Below, in pieces: positions 26,605 through 36,991 of a stretch of DNA of 64,000 nucleotides. Position 1 is the first letter of the stretch. Each line of letters opens with the position of its first letter. The notes under the pieces were generated by a model. The model saw nothing but the letters and a program-made list of their open reading frames with translations, made no database searches and was not told the origin of the DNA. Position numbers and translations under genes: made by a program. The DNA comes from Improbicoccus pseudotrichonymphae (lineage in GTDB: Bacteria > Bacillota > Clostridia > Oscillospirales > Acutalibacteraceae), in contig AP027924.1 of the NCBI GenBank assembly GCA_036322855.1, positions 248,001-312,000 on the forward strand, in the 5' to 3' direction.

Positions 26605-28978
26605 TTATGTTTTTACCGTCTTTGAAGAATCTATAAGAGCTATCTTGAATACCATATCCAAATCTTTTACTTTGATAAAATCTATCGAATTTCTTACTTT
26701 GCTATCTATCTTTTCTAAATCATTTTCGTTTCCCTCGGGAATTATAATAGTTTTTACGCCTTCGCGAAATGCCGCCATGGTTTTTTCTTTAAGGCCACCT
26801 ATTGGCAACACATGACCCTTTAAAGTTATTTCACCAGTCATTGCAATATCTTGGCGAACAGGAACTTCATTCAGAGCAGAAACCAAAGCTGTAGTCATGG
26901 GTAATACCTGCCGAAGGTCCATCTTTGGGCACAGCTCCTTCCGGAGCATGAATGTGAATATCGTAATCATCGTAAAAATCTTTTTTAATACCCAATTTTT
27001 CTACATTGCTTCTTATGTAACTTATAGCGAGTTTTGCAGATTCCTTCATTACGTTGCCAAGTGAACCGGTTACATTGAGCTTACCTTTTCCCTTCATGAG
27101 AGAAACCTCAATTGGCATGGTTTCTCCACCTATTGGAGTCCAAGCAAGTCCTCTTACAACGCCTATTTCAGAAACAACCTCATTATTTTTTTTAAATTTA
27201 CGCGGCCCCAATTCTTTTAAAACTTCCTTCTCTGTTATTTTGATTTTTTTGACATTTTCTTCGGTAACTATCTTTTTTGCGGCTTTTCTCATCAACGAAG
27301 CTATTTTTCTTTCTAACTCACGCACTCCGGCCTCGCGGGTGTAACCATCTATGATTTCTCTAATGGCAGAATCAGAAATTGAAAATATTTTGCCTTTGAG
27401 ACCGTTCCTAAACATTTGTTTTGAAATCAAATGCTTTTTAGCTATATTAAATTTTTCTTCATAGGTATAACTGTAAAGATCTATTATTTCCATTCTATCA
27501 TATAAAGGAAGAGGGATTTGATTTTTATCGTTTGCCGTAGTAATAAAAAATACTTCGCTCAAATCGAAATCCAAATCCAAGTAGTGATCATAAAAATTTT
27601 TATTTTGTTCCGGGTCAAGTACTTCTAAAAGTGCCGAAGCCGGATCACCATGCCATTCTTTATCAATCTTATCTATTTCATCCAAAAGTATCAGAGGATT
27701 TCTTACTTTTACTTTTTTTAATGAAGAAATTATTCTCCCCGGCATAGCACCCACATAAGTTTTCCTATGTCCTCTTATTTCAGATTCATCTTTAATGCCT
27801 CCCAAGGAAATACGAACAAATTTTCTTTTTATTGCTCTTGCCAAAACTCTAATAATTGAAGTCTTACCAACTCCCGGAGGTCCTACGAGACATAAAATCT
27901 GATTTCCGGTTTTCTTAGTTAGCTTATAGGAGGCCAAAAATTCTATTATTCTGTCTTTTACTTCTTTCAAACCATAGTGATGTTTATTGAGAACATCTTG
28001 TGATCTATTAATGTCAATTTTATTGTGTGTTAATTTATTCCAGGGCATGGACAAACAGAAATCAATGTAGCTCTTAAACATTCCGGATTCGCTCGACAAT
28101 ACGGGGACTTTAGAAAATCTATCAACTTCTTCCAGCAATTTTTCAGTGTTTTCTTTACTCAACTTGAGACTTTTTATTTTCTTTACGTATTTCTCTACTT
28201 CATCAATTGGATTACAGGTCTCTCCAAGTTCTTCCGAAATAATTTTCATTTGTTCTCTTAAAAAATATTCTTTCTGGTGATTATTGATATTGTTCTTCAA
28301 TTTTATGGCTAAATCATTTTCAATCTTCAAAATATCAAATTCCTTAGACAACATAAAAATAATTTTTTCCAAACGTTTTTCTTGATCCGGTTCTTCCAAA
28401 ATTCTCTGCTTTTCTTCTAGGTCAAAAGGCATATTTGTTGCTATAAAATCAGCAAGTTGCCCTACGCTTTTGATAGCATGCACACTCAGAGCCAAACTAA
28501 CAGAAACCTTGGTGCGCATACGTAAATATTCCACGAACATTTCTCTTGCTTTTCTAAAAAACGCCTTATTTTTTACATTTTTCACGCTCGGAATTTCAAC
28601 AAAAGAACCCACTTCTGCTTTCATAAATGGTTTATTCTGAACAACAGATATAAGTTTGCCTCTACCGATACCTTCAATAAACGCCTTGCCAAAATCCCCG
28701 GGTTGATGAATTATCTGCTTAACTTTGGATTTAATTCCAACTCTGTATAAATCACCCTCTCCGGGGTCGGTTAAATTAATATCTTTCTGAGTTACGATAA
28801 ATACTGATTGCGCCGTTTTCATAGATTCTTCCAATGCAACTATCGACTTTGATCTGCTTATGTCGAAATGCAAAATCATATTCGGGAACATAACCATCCC
28901 TCTCAAAGGAACAACCGGCATCAGCTCAGAGTTTTGAGATTCGAAACTATTTAAAATTTGCTTATCCTCATTTATCAT
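26605..28978 (-). pseudogene. lon: ATP-dependent protease Lon, split by a frameshift
   Basis: The first ORF (26867-28978, 703 residues) holds the N-terminal LON domain, the AAA+ domain with Walker A GPPGVGKTS near residue 358 and Walker B ILLDEIDKID, and the start of the protease domain through the catalytic serine of DGPSAGIT (about residue 689). One extra base in the run at 26899-26901 then shifts the frame. The continuation (TTALVSALNEVPVRQD ... GGLKEKTMAA with the catalytic lysine, to 26605) is in the next frame. Removing one base gives a full-length Lon of about 793 residues. This is either a real inactivation, very recent, or a sequencing error. The ATG start follows AAGGAGGAATT. Confidence 0.9.
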
Positions 28979-29149
28979 AATTCCTCCTTTGCGAAACGAA
29001 ATTTCAGAAACTGAAACTTTGAGAATTATAACATTATATTCAAATTAATACAAATGTATGAAATAAACAACATGATCGCCTATTCACACTAAATAAAGAA
29101 TCGAAAATAAAGGCAAAATAAAAAAAGAAATATACATTAAATCGGGGGA

Positions 29150-29335
29150 AGTGTTGTTAAATTAGCTATAGCTTGATATGATGTTACTCAAAAGAAAATG
29201 CAAACTCATTTAATCGATAGTAATAACATGCCTTAAAGACACTGGTTTGCCCGCTTTTATCGTAAAACTTGCGTGGTCTCAAGATCCTTCTCAATATGAT
29301 AGATTTAACAACTATGCTCTATGCGGCGGTTCACG
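29150..29335 (+). pseudogene. IS1-like transposase relic
   Basis: Translated pieces such as THLIDSNNMP, then RHWFARFYRKTCVVSRSSQYDR, resemble the C-terminal half of IS1-type transposases (HYLARMHRRTxCFSRS). Stops interrupt the frame. Upstream at 29088-29112 is a sequence (CCTATTCACACTAAATAAAG) that is complementary to one downstream of copies C and H. Weak but suggestive. Confidence 0.35.
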
Positions 29336-29371
29336 TCAATAAGATGATGCATATAGCTTATTTGAATAACA

Positions 29372-29400
29372 TTTACAAATTTTGAAAAATGTAGTATAAT
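29372..29400 (+). promoter_or_regulatory. Promoter of the calpain-like gene
   Basis: TTTACA (29372-29377), 17 bp, TATAAT (29395-29400), 42 bp upstream of the ATG. No GA-leader cassette is present. Confidence 0.7.
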
Positions 29401-29442
29401 TTTGAAGGATGTAGTGTTGATTAATTCCAACGCGAGGGAATC

Positions 29443-31635
29443 ATGAGGAAGAAAGCGTTGTTTGTTTTGATTAGTCTGGTGTTTTCGTGTCAACCTTTGA
29501 TCGAAGCCGGATCCGTTAACGAAATAAAATCTGTCTTCAGGGCGGATTATTTATCTGGTGAAGATATCAAAGGTAAAATTATCAAAGATAAAGATAAAGA
29601 TAAAGATAAAGATAAAGATGAAGATGAAGATGAAGATGAAGATGAAGATGAGAATAATATCAACAACGGATCAACTAAATGCCGGAAAGGCTGGTTTTTG
29701 CCTCTTTTCCCGGTGGCTGTTTTATCAACCACAGGCCTGTACCAGATTTTGGCCAAAAGTTCAACTCTTAATGGATGGAGAAAAAATAAAAAAAGAAAAG
29801 AAATAAATAAAATCTTTCATGAGATACTGGAGAGCAAGCGAAACATAAACGAAAAACGCGAATCTATTAATTTACTTATTGACCTGCTTAAGGAAGAAAA
29901 TTGCGATGATATAAGGTCGATAGTCGATTTAAACTCAACAGAACCAACAGAAGAAAGTGATAATAAATCATACGAATTGTTAAAGATTTTGAATAAAGAA
30001 TCGATTTCGGAAAAATCAAATGGAGTTTTAGTAAATGAGATTTTGAAATTGTTAAATCATACCGAAATACCAAAACCCCATATGGTGATTTCTTATCCAC
30101 AAGAGAACGAAGAAAAACCAAAAGAAGAAGAATTGCGAAATAATAGCGAAATTTTTGTAGGAAAATTATTTGAAATTTTCAAAAAAATGAATGTAGATGT
30201 TTTAGGTAACAATCGCACATGTGCAAGTTTTTTAATTGAAAATCCCAGAGTAGAATTTCTTGCAGATTTTTCATTTGAAATTTTCAAAAAAGGAATTGGA
30301 GAGATACTTAGTTTATTCCAATCAAAATGGAGAAAATGCGATCCTGTAACTGTTGAAAAAAGGTTACTTAACGAAGAATTTAAACGTGTTATAATATTTC
30401 ATGAAACAAAAAATTTTTATGAAACAAAAAAATTTTTTATGAATTCAGATCTTGAAGGATTGGCTGAACAAATTCTTTTTGAATTCGATCGTGAGAGATA
30501 CGATTTTAATCTTGATTCGGGTAAGCGCGTGATTTTAGTAGATATTCATAGATTGTATAATAACTCTACATTTAAAAGTCCTAGTCGTTTTAAATTTTTT
30601 GACAATAAAGCTTTCAGAAATGATTACGCAAAAGCATTACGGAGAAGTCGTGAATCATCTGGATTAAGCAATAAAGAATTTCAAGTAATGAAAAATAATA
30701 TTAGAACCGAGGACGTAGTTCAGGGAGAATTTGGAAATTGTAGTTTAATGGCAGTGTTGGCTTCTTTGGCAAATACTGAACAAGGAAGACAAATAATTAG
30801 AGAATGTTTTGTTGGTTTCTGCGAAGAAAGTCAAATGATTACCATGCGTTTTTTCTGGACAGATCTCGAGGGAGAACTTGTTGAATTTTTGGTTAGATTT
30901 AAAGTATGTAATTTACGCGAAAACGACCCAAATTTTTGTCAAGAAGGTTATTGGTTACGAATATTTGAATTAGGGCATGCAGCTTTTGTATCCGAATCCG
31001 AAAGCGGTTTGATAATGTTTGGAGGTAATAATAGCTTCAAAAGATGTGAATGTAATTTGGAAGAATCTGAATTGTATATTCAAATCTTGGGTAAAGAAGC
31101 GAACTCTTACGAAAATTCTTTCAAAAGTGAGAAACTGGCACTGACATCGGTACGGAAGCAGCCACGTGAAATTTATTTGAAGAAGAAAAAAAAATTTTCT
31201 AAACCATATGAAAAAGAAGATGAAGATTTTTGTGATAGTTTATTAAAAAGCATTGAAGACGGTAGACCGGTTGTAGCTAATTTTGTATCACATTATAAAG
31301 CTATTGATAAAAATAAAGAAGTAAAGCAAGTAAGAAAATGTTATTTCAACCAGGACAGCCACCCCTACAACCCCCACGACCACCGCAACTACTTCGTCAG
31401 AATATTTCCACACCATGCGTTTTCGGTGCTGAGCGTGTACTATGGCGAAGATGGTTTTATATATGTGGAACTAAGAAATCCTCATGCATGCAAACAAAAA
31501 TTTAGCTACGAAAAAAGTAATAGAGGAAATAATATGGTAGTTGTCTGTAATTCTGCCACAAAACCGGAAGATAACGGAAAAGTTGTAATGGAATTACAGG
31601 AATTTTTGAATAAATGTTATAAAGTTTGGTGGTAA
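29443..31635 (+). CDS. Exported calpain-like cysteine protease
   Basis: A 730-residue protein. The signal peptide (MRKKALFVLISLVFSCQPLIEAG) is followed by an acidic linker of DK and DE repeats (residues 47-70), a transmembrane segment near 83-105, a charged region of 300 residues, then a papain-fold domain. GEFGNCSLMAVLASL corresponds to the calpain family Cys box (Cys433), FPHHAFSVLSVYY to the His box (His658) and VELRNPHA to the Asn box (Asn679), as in the clan CA family C2. The architecture (signal, acidic linker, TM, effector domain) parallels the GA-leader family. Substrates in a eukaryotic host are an inference. ATG follows GAGGGA. Confidence 0.78.
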   Translation: MRKKALFVLISLVFSCQPLIEAGSVNEIKSVFRADYLSGEDIKGKIIKDKDKDKDKDKDEDEDEDEDEDENNINNGSTKCRKGWFLPLFPVAVLSTTGLYQILAKSSTLNGWRKNKKRKEINKIFHEILESKRNINEKRESINLLIDLLKEENCDDIRSIVDLNSTEPTEESDNKSYELLKILNKESISEKSNGVLVNEILKLLNHTEIPKPHMVISYPQENEEKPKEEELRNNSEIFVGKLFEIFKKMNVDVLGNNRTCASFLIENPRVEFLADFSFEIFKKGIGEILSLFQSKWRKCDPVTVEKRLLNEEFKRVIIFHETKNFYETKKFFMNSDLEGLAEQILFEFDRERYDFNLDSGKRVILVDIHRLYNNSTFKSPSRFKFFDNKAFRNDYAKALRRSRESSGLSNKEFQVMKNNIRTEDVVQGEFGNCSLMAVLASLANTEQGRQIIRECFVGFCEESQMITMRFFWTDLEGELVEFLVRFKVCNLRENDPNFCQEGYWLRIFELGHAAFVSESESGLIMFGGNNSFKRCECNLEESELYIQILGKEANSYENSFKSEKLALTSVRKQPREIYLKKKKKFSKPYEKEDEDFCDSLLKSIEDGRPVVANFVSHYKAIDKNKEVKQVRKCYFNQDSHPYNPHDHRNYFVRIFPHHAFSVLSVYYGEDGFIYVELRNPHACKQKFSYEKSNRGNNMVVVCNSATKPEDNGKVVMELQEFLNKCYKVWW
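29584..29652 (+). repeat. 6-bp coding microsatellite (aaagat / gaagat)
   Basis: About six AAAGAT units followed by about five GAAGAT units encode the DK and DE runs of the calpain-like protein. Copy-number changes would keep the frame and only alter linker length and charge. Confidence 0.9.
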
Positions 31636-31713
31636 TTTTATTATTAAAATATTCATATTAATATATACTAAAATATGATTCTGAAACGTTAGCTTGTTTT
31701 TCGAGAGTAAATA

Positions 31714-33486
31714 ATGCATAAAGAAGAAGTTGTTCAAATCAGAAAGCAAAATTCTTTTGCCCTGGGCGCTGTTATAATCACGGCGGGAATGTTTGCGGTC
31801 AAGATATTTGGAGCATTTTTCAAAATACCTTTAATGTCAATTCTTGGTGGCGAAGGTAGCGCTTATTTTTTAGGAGCATATAATTTTTATAATCCGATAT
31901 ATGCACTTTCTACAGCGGGTTTGCCGATAGCAGTTTCAAGATTAGTTTCCAAAAACGTAGCCCTGGGAAGATTTAAAGACGTCAGAAGACTTCACAAAGT
32001 CGTATCCCCGATTTTTATAATAATGGGCACTTTGGGTTTTGTGACAATAATATTGGGTTCTTTTTTCTACGTAAATATAGCAAAATCATCTGGATCGCTT
32101 TATTCCGTACTAATGCTGGCACCGACTTTATTTTTTTCTTGTCTTATATCAACATATCGAGGTTATTATGAAGGCTTGCGCCAAATGGTTCCAACAGCAA
32201 TTTCGGAAGTAATAGAATCTATAGGGAAACTCATTTTTGGTCTATCTTTTACATATCTCTTAAATCTTTATGCTATTTGTGAATATCAAAGAAACAAAAC
32301 TATATTCGGTTTGTTTTTTGAAACGCTCGAATCTGCGAAATCTTTTTTATTGCCATATTCTTCAAGTGCCGCTCTATTGGGTGTTGCCGTAAGTGCCTTT
32401 GCCGGATATGTTTACATGTTTTTAAGGCATAAATTAGTGGGAGATGGCATAACAACAAAAGAAATTTTGTCTTCGCCGGAACCTCATTCTCATAAGTCGC
32501 TTTTGAAATCGCTTTTAAGACTATCGATACCAATTGCTCTTGGAGCGATAATCATGAATATTTCCGGAGTAATAGATTCTGTTTTAATTCAAAGGCAGTT
32601 GGCGCAAACTGTGAAAATTAATTTGCCAAGATTAATAAAAACATACAAAGGTTTAATACCAAATAATATAATTTCTCGAGGCGTACTGCATAATTTCTTT
32701 TTTGGTTGTTTTGGTTATACATCTACAATAGTCATGTTTTTACCAACAGTAGCCCAAGGAATCTCAATTAGTGCTTTGCCTACCGTTACCGCATCTTGGT
32801 CTAAAAAACTAATTAATGATGTCTTGAGAAAAATACAAACAATAATTAAATTAACTTCTATCGTTTCTCTTCCTATGGGTTTTGGTTTGTCTGCTCTTTC
32901 TTTGCCCATTATAGATCTCATTTATAATTTTTCCGGCTCAAATGCGCACATTACCGAGATTAAAATAGCTGCAAAAATTATGAATATTTCCGGTATAGGA
33001 GCAGTATTTATTTCTCTATGCACTCCGCTGTGCAGTATATTACAAGCAATCGGGAGACCCGATTTGCCGGTTAAGATACTTAGCGCGGGTATGATAATTA
33101 AAATCATTTTGAACTACACTTTAGTAAGTATTCCTGAAATAAATATACAAGGTGCGGTAATAGGCACTCTTGTTTGTTATGTTTTTATGTTCATATGTTT
33201 AATGTACAAATTGCAAAAGATAATAAATATTAAGATAAATATTATATCGGTTTTTTTAAAACCTCTGATTGCGTCTGTGGGTTGTTATTTAAGTGCAAAT
33301 TTATCGTATGCTGTGCTTGCAAATGTATTGAATCTAAATGGTAAACTCGCAACTTTGATATCTATTTTTTTTTCTGCTGTTTTTTATTTTTTTATATTGC
33401 TAATTTTAAAAACTCTAACCCGGGACGACATAGGATTTTTGCCTAAAATAAAAGTTATAAATAAGTTAATAGACAAGTTTAATTGA
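31714..33486 (+). CDS. spoVB: SpoVB-like lipid flippase of the MATE/MOP superfamily
   Basis: A 590-residue integral membrane protein of the MVF/PST group, with about fourteen hydrophobic segments. The start ALGAVIITAGMFAVKIFGAFFKIPLMSILGGEG and the LYALSTAGLPIAVSRLVS-like motif are typical of Clostridial SpoVB/YtgP proteins, which translocate lipid-linked cell-wall precursors. It may serve sporulation or act as the general lipid II flippase. Long for the family because of a 30-residue loop after TM6. Overlaps the convergent deacetylase by 8 bp. Confidence 0.85.
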   Translation: MHKEEVVQIRKQNSFALGAVIITAGMFAVKIFGAFFKIPLMSILGGEGSAYFLGAYNFYNPIYALSTAGLPIAVSRLVSKNVALGRFKDVRRLHKVVSPIFIIMGTLGFVTIILGSFFYVNIAKSSGSLYSVLMLAPTLFFSCLISTYRGYYEGLRQMVPTAISEVIESIGKLIFGLSFTYLLNLYAICEYQRNKTIFGLFFETLESAKSFLLPYSSSAALLGVAVSAFAGYVYMFLRHKLVGDGITTKEILSSPEPHSHKSLLKSLLRLSIPIALGAIIMNISGVIDSVLIQRQLAQTVKINLPRLIKTYKGLIPNNIISRGVLHNFFFGCFGYTSTIVMFLPTVAQGISISALPTVTASWSKKLINDVLRKIQTIIKLTSIVSLPMGFGLSALSLPIIDLIYNFSGSNAHITEIKIAAKIMNISGIGAVFISLCTPLCSILQAIGRPDLPVKILSAGMIIKIILNYTLVSIPEINIQGAVIGTLVCYVFMFICLMYKLQKIINIKINIISVFLKPLIASVGCYLSANLSYAVLANVLNLNGKLATLISIFFSAVFYFFILLILKTLTRDDIGFLPKIKVINKLIDKFN

Positions 33487-34360
33487 TTTTATTTTTTCTA
33501 AAAAAGTTTTCAGGAGATATATTATTTGGCCTTAAAAACCTTCCTAGTGAATATGAATCCGATGGACTTTTTATAAAATTCATTTTCCCGTAACATGAAA
33601 ATGATGCTTTAAAACCAAGTTTTTTAATTATTTCTTCGCATTCTTCGCATATTGCTCCAAAAGGATAGGTAAAGGTATTAGGCGGAGCAATTCCATGTAT
33701 TTCCATAGATTCTTGAAATTTCGTTAAATCTTTTGCGAGTTTTTCTTCGTATTCAATTATATGCTCATCTTTTAGTATTTTACAACCGTAACGTTTTTTT
33801 TTGGAATGCATATCATATGTATGATTTTGAATTTCAACCAAGCCCGAGTCTGCCATTTCTTTTATATCTTCCCATGTTACACAGGCAGTGTCGGGGTTTC
33901 TGTCGTGCACGGTACTATATTTATCTAGACATTTACCTATGGGTGAAAGAATTATTTTAAAATTATATTTTTTTATTAAGGGGAACACATAAAGATAATT
34001 GTTTAAGTATCCGTCGTCAAAAGTTAAAATAATTGGTTTTTCCGGCAACGATTGATTTCCATTCATAAAGTTAATTAAATCCGAAACAAAAATGGTGTTG
34101 AAGCCATGTTTTTTCAAAAATTCTAAATCTTTTTCAAATAATTTAAAATTTATAAAAAATCTATTTTCGTGTTCTTTGTTTTTTGTAATACCATGATACA
34201 TCAAAATTGGGAGAACCAACCCCGAGTGCTTATTCGCATCGATCTTGGTTTTTGTTTTAAAATTAGAAAACAAACAAACCCATACAGCAAAAAAAATAAT
34301 CGTCATGAGTACTAAAATAAAGATTTTTAACGTCTGGTTTCTAAGATAAATTTTGTTCAA
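33479..34360 (-). CDS. Polysaccharide deacetylase
   Basis: A NodB-homology carbohydrate esterase, membrane-anchored. 293 residues with a signal anchor at 12-30. The LPILMYHGI start is followed by the metal-binding Asp pair in LTFDDGYLNNY, the histidines in IQNHTYDMHS, and a FTYPFGA segment as in family 4 esterases. It probably removes acetyl groups from peptidoglycan or another glycan at the cell surface. TTG start behind AAGGTGG. Convergent with spoVB. Sporulation-linked PdaB-type enzymes are related, so a role in cortex formation is possible. Confidence 0.85.
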   Translation of the reverse strand: MNKIYLRNQTLKIFILVLMTIIFFAVWVCLFSNFKTKTKIDANKHSGLVLPILMYHGITKNKEHENRFFINFKLFEKDLEFLKKHGFNTIFVSDLINFMNGNQSLPEKPIILTFDDGYLNNYLYVFPLIKKYNFKIILSPIGKCLDKYSTVHDRNPDTACVTWEDIKEMADSGLVEIQNHTYDMHSKKKRYGCKILKDEHIIEYEEKLAKDLTKFQESMEIHGIAPPNTFTYPFGAICEECEEIIKKLGFKASFSCYGKMNFIKSPSDSYSLGRFLRPNNISPENFFRKNKIN

Positions 34361-34530
34361 AAGAAACCACCTTGATTTAATTTTATGTGCGAATAAGAAA
34401 AATAGAATTTGTTTATCTAAAAAAGCAAATTAAATAACTTACGGCACAATCAATGGCGAAATAGTTATGAAAAATTTTTATCGTATTAAAGGTACAAAAG
34501 TTATCTAGAGTCTGTTCATATATAAAAATA

Positions 34531-34681
34531 AAAGGCCTGCCCTAAAATTAATTCTTTTTTGCAAATTTCGCCGTCAATGCGGTACTCGAAACTGATCACA
34601 TACGAACCTATTATGCTACGTGTTTCTACGCTCCTTTTTCTTTGAAATTTGCAAAAATAATTCAGTTTTAGGATAGGCTTT
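34531..34681. mobile_element. MITE-like element with about 38-bp imperfect inverted repeats
   Basis: The left end AAAGGCCTGCCCTAAAATTA and the following TTCTTTTTTGCAAATTTC pair with GAAATTTGCAAAAATAATTC and AGTTTTAGGATAGGCTTT at the right end. The 151-bp element contains no gene. A solo relative of the right end lies at 17366. Confidence 0.6.
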
Positions 34682-34736
34682 GATGTTTTTTGATACACAA
34701 AAAATATCTGTCGGAGCCAATAAATTTTTAGTATTC

Positions 34737-34766
34737 GTACCCATTTCTTATAAAAGAAATGAGTAC
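34737..34766. repeat. Short fold-back hairpin, copy C
   Basis: The inverted repeat GTACCCATTTCTT ... AAGAAATGAGTAC is the short form of the palindrome found upstream of other family copies. The remaining sequence to the promoter (34767-34856) lacks the 19-bp inverted repeat. Confidence 0.7.
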
Positions 34767-34856
34767 AGAAGAAATAAACTTTATAAAATATTAATTTAAA
34801 TACTTAGAGATAAAAATTTATAAATATATCTTTTCAAAATTTTTCGTGTTATTTGT

Positions 34857-34884
34857 TTGACATCAAAATTCAAAATGCTATAAT
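34857..34884 (+). promoter_or_regulatory. Promoter of copy C
   Basis: TTGACA (34857-34862), 16 bp, TATAAT (34879-34884). Identical to the other family promoters, but the upstream inverted-repeat block is missing. Confidence 0.85.
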
Positions 34885-34941
34885 ATAATTAATTTATCAG
34901 TATTTTTACTAATTCATATTTTAAAATCAGGAGGAAATGTT

Positions 34942-35053
<112 letters not shown>

Positions 35054-35076
<23 letters not shown>

Positions 35077-35851
35077 TAATGAAAATAATAAGAAGATTAA
35101 TAAAAACAATAAAATAATATCTTCTATTTTAGCTGTTATTATGTGTTGTCAGCCACTTGTTGGGGCTGTTGCACCTGATAGTCAACTTGTAGATAGCAAG
35201 GAAACTGTTGAAATGATGGAAGGCAAAGATGAAAATGAAGATGAAAGTAAAAAGAACGATGCGGTTGATAAATCTGAAGGGTTTTCAAGTTTAGCTAAAA
35301 CTATTTTTGGCGTTGGTGTCTTAGGCGCTATTATCTTAGGTTCATATTATATATATAATGCAATTAAATCTATTGGTTCTGAATGGGTCGAAATTAGAAA
35401 TGAAAGTTATTCAACTCACAGTATAGGAAAAAGAATCGAAAATGATATAGGTTTTGAGAATTTAGTTGTCGGAACTAATTATGGCGATGTTTTGGGAATA
35501 TCTGAATTTGTAGATAAAATTTCAGGAGATTACAGTAAAGCTTTTTCGCAAGTAAAGGTTAAGCCTAATCACGAAAATGAAATCGGAAAATTAAGTAGTT
35601 ATTCTAAATTTATTATCGAAATTACTAAAGGCAAGAAATCTTTTTTAAGTTATTTTAAAAATAAGGGTGTTAATAAAAACAACAAGCAAGATATTGTGTT
35701 ATATGCATGTAAGTTATTGGGGGAAATCAACGATCCTGAATTTTGTCTGATTAATGCTTGCGTTGAAGTTAAAATTGATGGTAGTACTTTTTATTTTCTT
35801 ATTTCTCAGGAGCTGGCGCCGTATTTATTAGTGGCAGATGATTGGATATAA
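35054..35851 (+). CDS. Exported family protein C with shared C-terminal module
   Basis: A 265-residue protein. Basic N-terminus, signal-like segment IISSILAVIMCCQPLVGA, acidic linker (residues 42-75), transmembrane stretch near 83-105, then the complete shared module: YSTHSIGK and GFENLVVG strands, LSSYSKFIIEITKGK near residue 178, LINACVEV and ISQELAPYL at the end. It is the cleanest intact example of the module. The start has its own GGGAG site 10 bp upstream. The segment after the stop is shared with copy H. Function unknown. Confidence 0.8.
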
Positions 35852-35965
35852 TCATCGGATGAATTTTTGTGTTCCAGTTCACCGTGTTTTGCCGGTAGTA
35901 GAATGTATATTTCTTTTATCTTCGCCTTGAGTGTTCATTTTCGATTCTTTATTTTGTGTGAATTG
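35852..35965 (+). repeat. Downstream segment shared with copy H
   Basis: The sequence starting TCATCGGATGA, then TTCCAGTTCACCGTGTTTTG and on to GATTCTTTATT is nearly identical at 61590-61690 after copy H. C and H therefore share both 5' and 3' flanks, implying duplication of a whole unit. Confidence 0.8.
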
Positions 35966-36022
35966 GCTCCAAAGTAGATCTACTAAATATGAATAAGATT
36001 TCCAAAAACAGATTTTATCAAA

Positions 36023-36970
36023 TTACACTTTACCGATAACTTTCATAATTTTTGTTTCTGCGTGTTTGTATAAATAACCAAGAGATTCGTCGGCAGCGCA
36101 GGCGCCATCCGATACGGCGGTAACGATTTGTCTTAATTTTTTTTCTCTGCAATCTCCGGCAACATAAACTCCGGGTATATTTGTTGCACAATTAGATTTT
36201 GATTTAAAATATCCGTATTTGTTCTTTGAAATTTCTTTGAATGCGTCATTATCGGGATAAAAACCTATTGCCACAAAGACCGCGTCAACAAAAATTTTCC
36301 TTTCTACATCTCCGGATTGAACAACAACCTCTTCAACAAATTCCCTACCTAAAATCTCCGTAATTTGGGTTTCAAAGTAAATAAAGATGTTGGGGATGTT
36401 TTTAACTTTATCAACTAAGAAATTTTCAGCTTTAAAATTGGATTTTCTCACAAAAATTACTACTTTTAAGCAAATTTTAGACAGGTATATGGCATCTTCA
36501 ATGGCGGTATTTCCGCCACCGACAATGCACACAACTTTATCTTTGAAAAAAAAACCATCGCAAACCGCGCAATAAGAAACACCACGACCCCTAAATTCTG
36601 ACTCACCTTTGCAGCCCAAACTACGATTTTTAAGTCCATTTGCCACAATCACTGTTTTACACGAATATTTTTTCGATTCTGTGTAGACATATTTCGTTTT
36701 ACCCAATAAAGATGTGTCTTTAATCTCCTCATATTCAATATCTACACCTAAATCCGTTATACTATTTAACATGGAAAGGGATAAATCTGGACCCGAAATA
36801 CTTAATATACCAGGATAATTACAAATCTCATTTGTCGTATTCATTTTCCCGCCACACACTTCACGCTCGAAAATGAGAATCCTACACCCGGAACGTACCG
36901 CATAGAGTGCTGCGGCCATTCCTGCCGGCCCGGCACCTATTATTATCGTATCAAAAACTTCATTTTTCAT
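36023..36970 (-). CDS. trxB: Thioredoxin reductase
   Basis: An FAD/NADPH flavoprotein that reduces thioredoxin. From the ATG at 36970 it has 315 residues: FAD site IIIGAGPAGMAAALYA, redox CAVC in YCAVCDGFFF near residue 133, NADPH site VGGGNTAIEDA, and the C-terminal GVYVAGDCREKKLRQIVTA. An upstream ATG at 36982 is possible. It lies 22 bp downstream of trxA, in the same direction, as an operon. Confidence 0.95.
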   Translation of the reverse strand: MKNEVFDTIIIGAGPAGMAAALYAVRSGCRILIFEREVCGGKMNTTNEICNYPGILSISGPDLSLSMLNSITDLGVDIEYEEIKDTSLLGKTKYVYTESKKYSCKTVIVANGLKNRSLGCKGESEFRGRGVSYCAVCDGFFFKDKVVCIVGGGNTAIEDAIYLSKICLKVVIFVRKSNFKAENFLVDKVKNIPNIFIYFETQITEILGREFVEEVVVQSGDVERKIFVDAVFVAIGFYPDNDAFKEISKNKYGYFKSKSNCATNIPGVYVAGDCREKKLRQIVTAVSDGACAADESLGYLYKHAETKIMKVIGKV

Positions 36971-36991
36971 AAATCTTACCAAAAAAATATT

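Noticed and set aside
26867..26970. Programmed ribosomal frameshift in lon
   Set aside because: No slippery heptamer or following strong stem; a one-base insertion by mutation or error is the simpler view.
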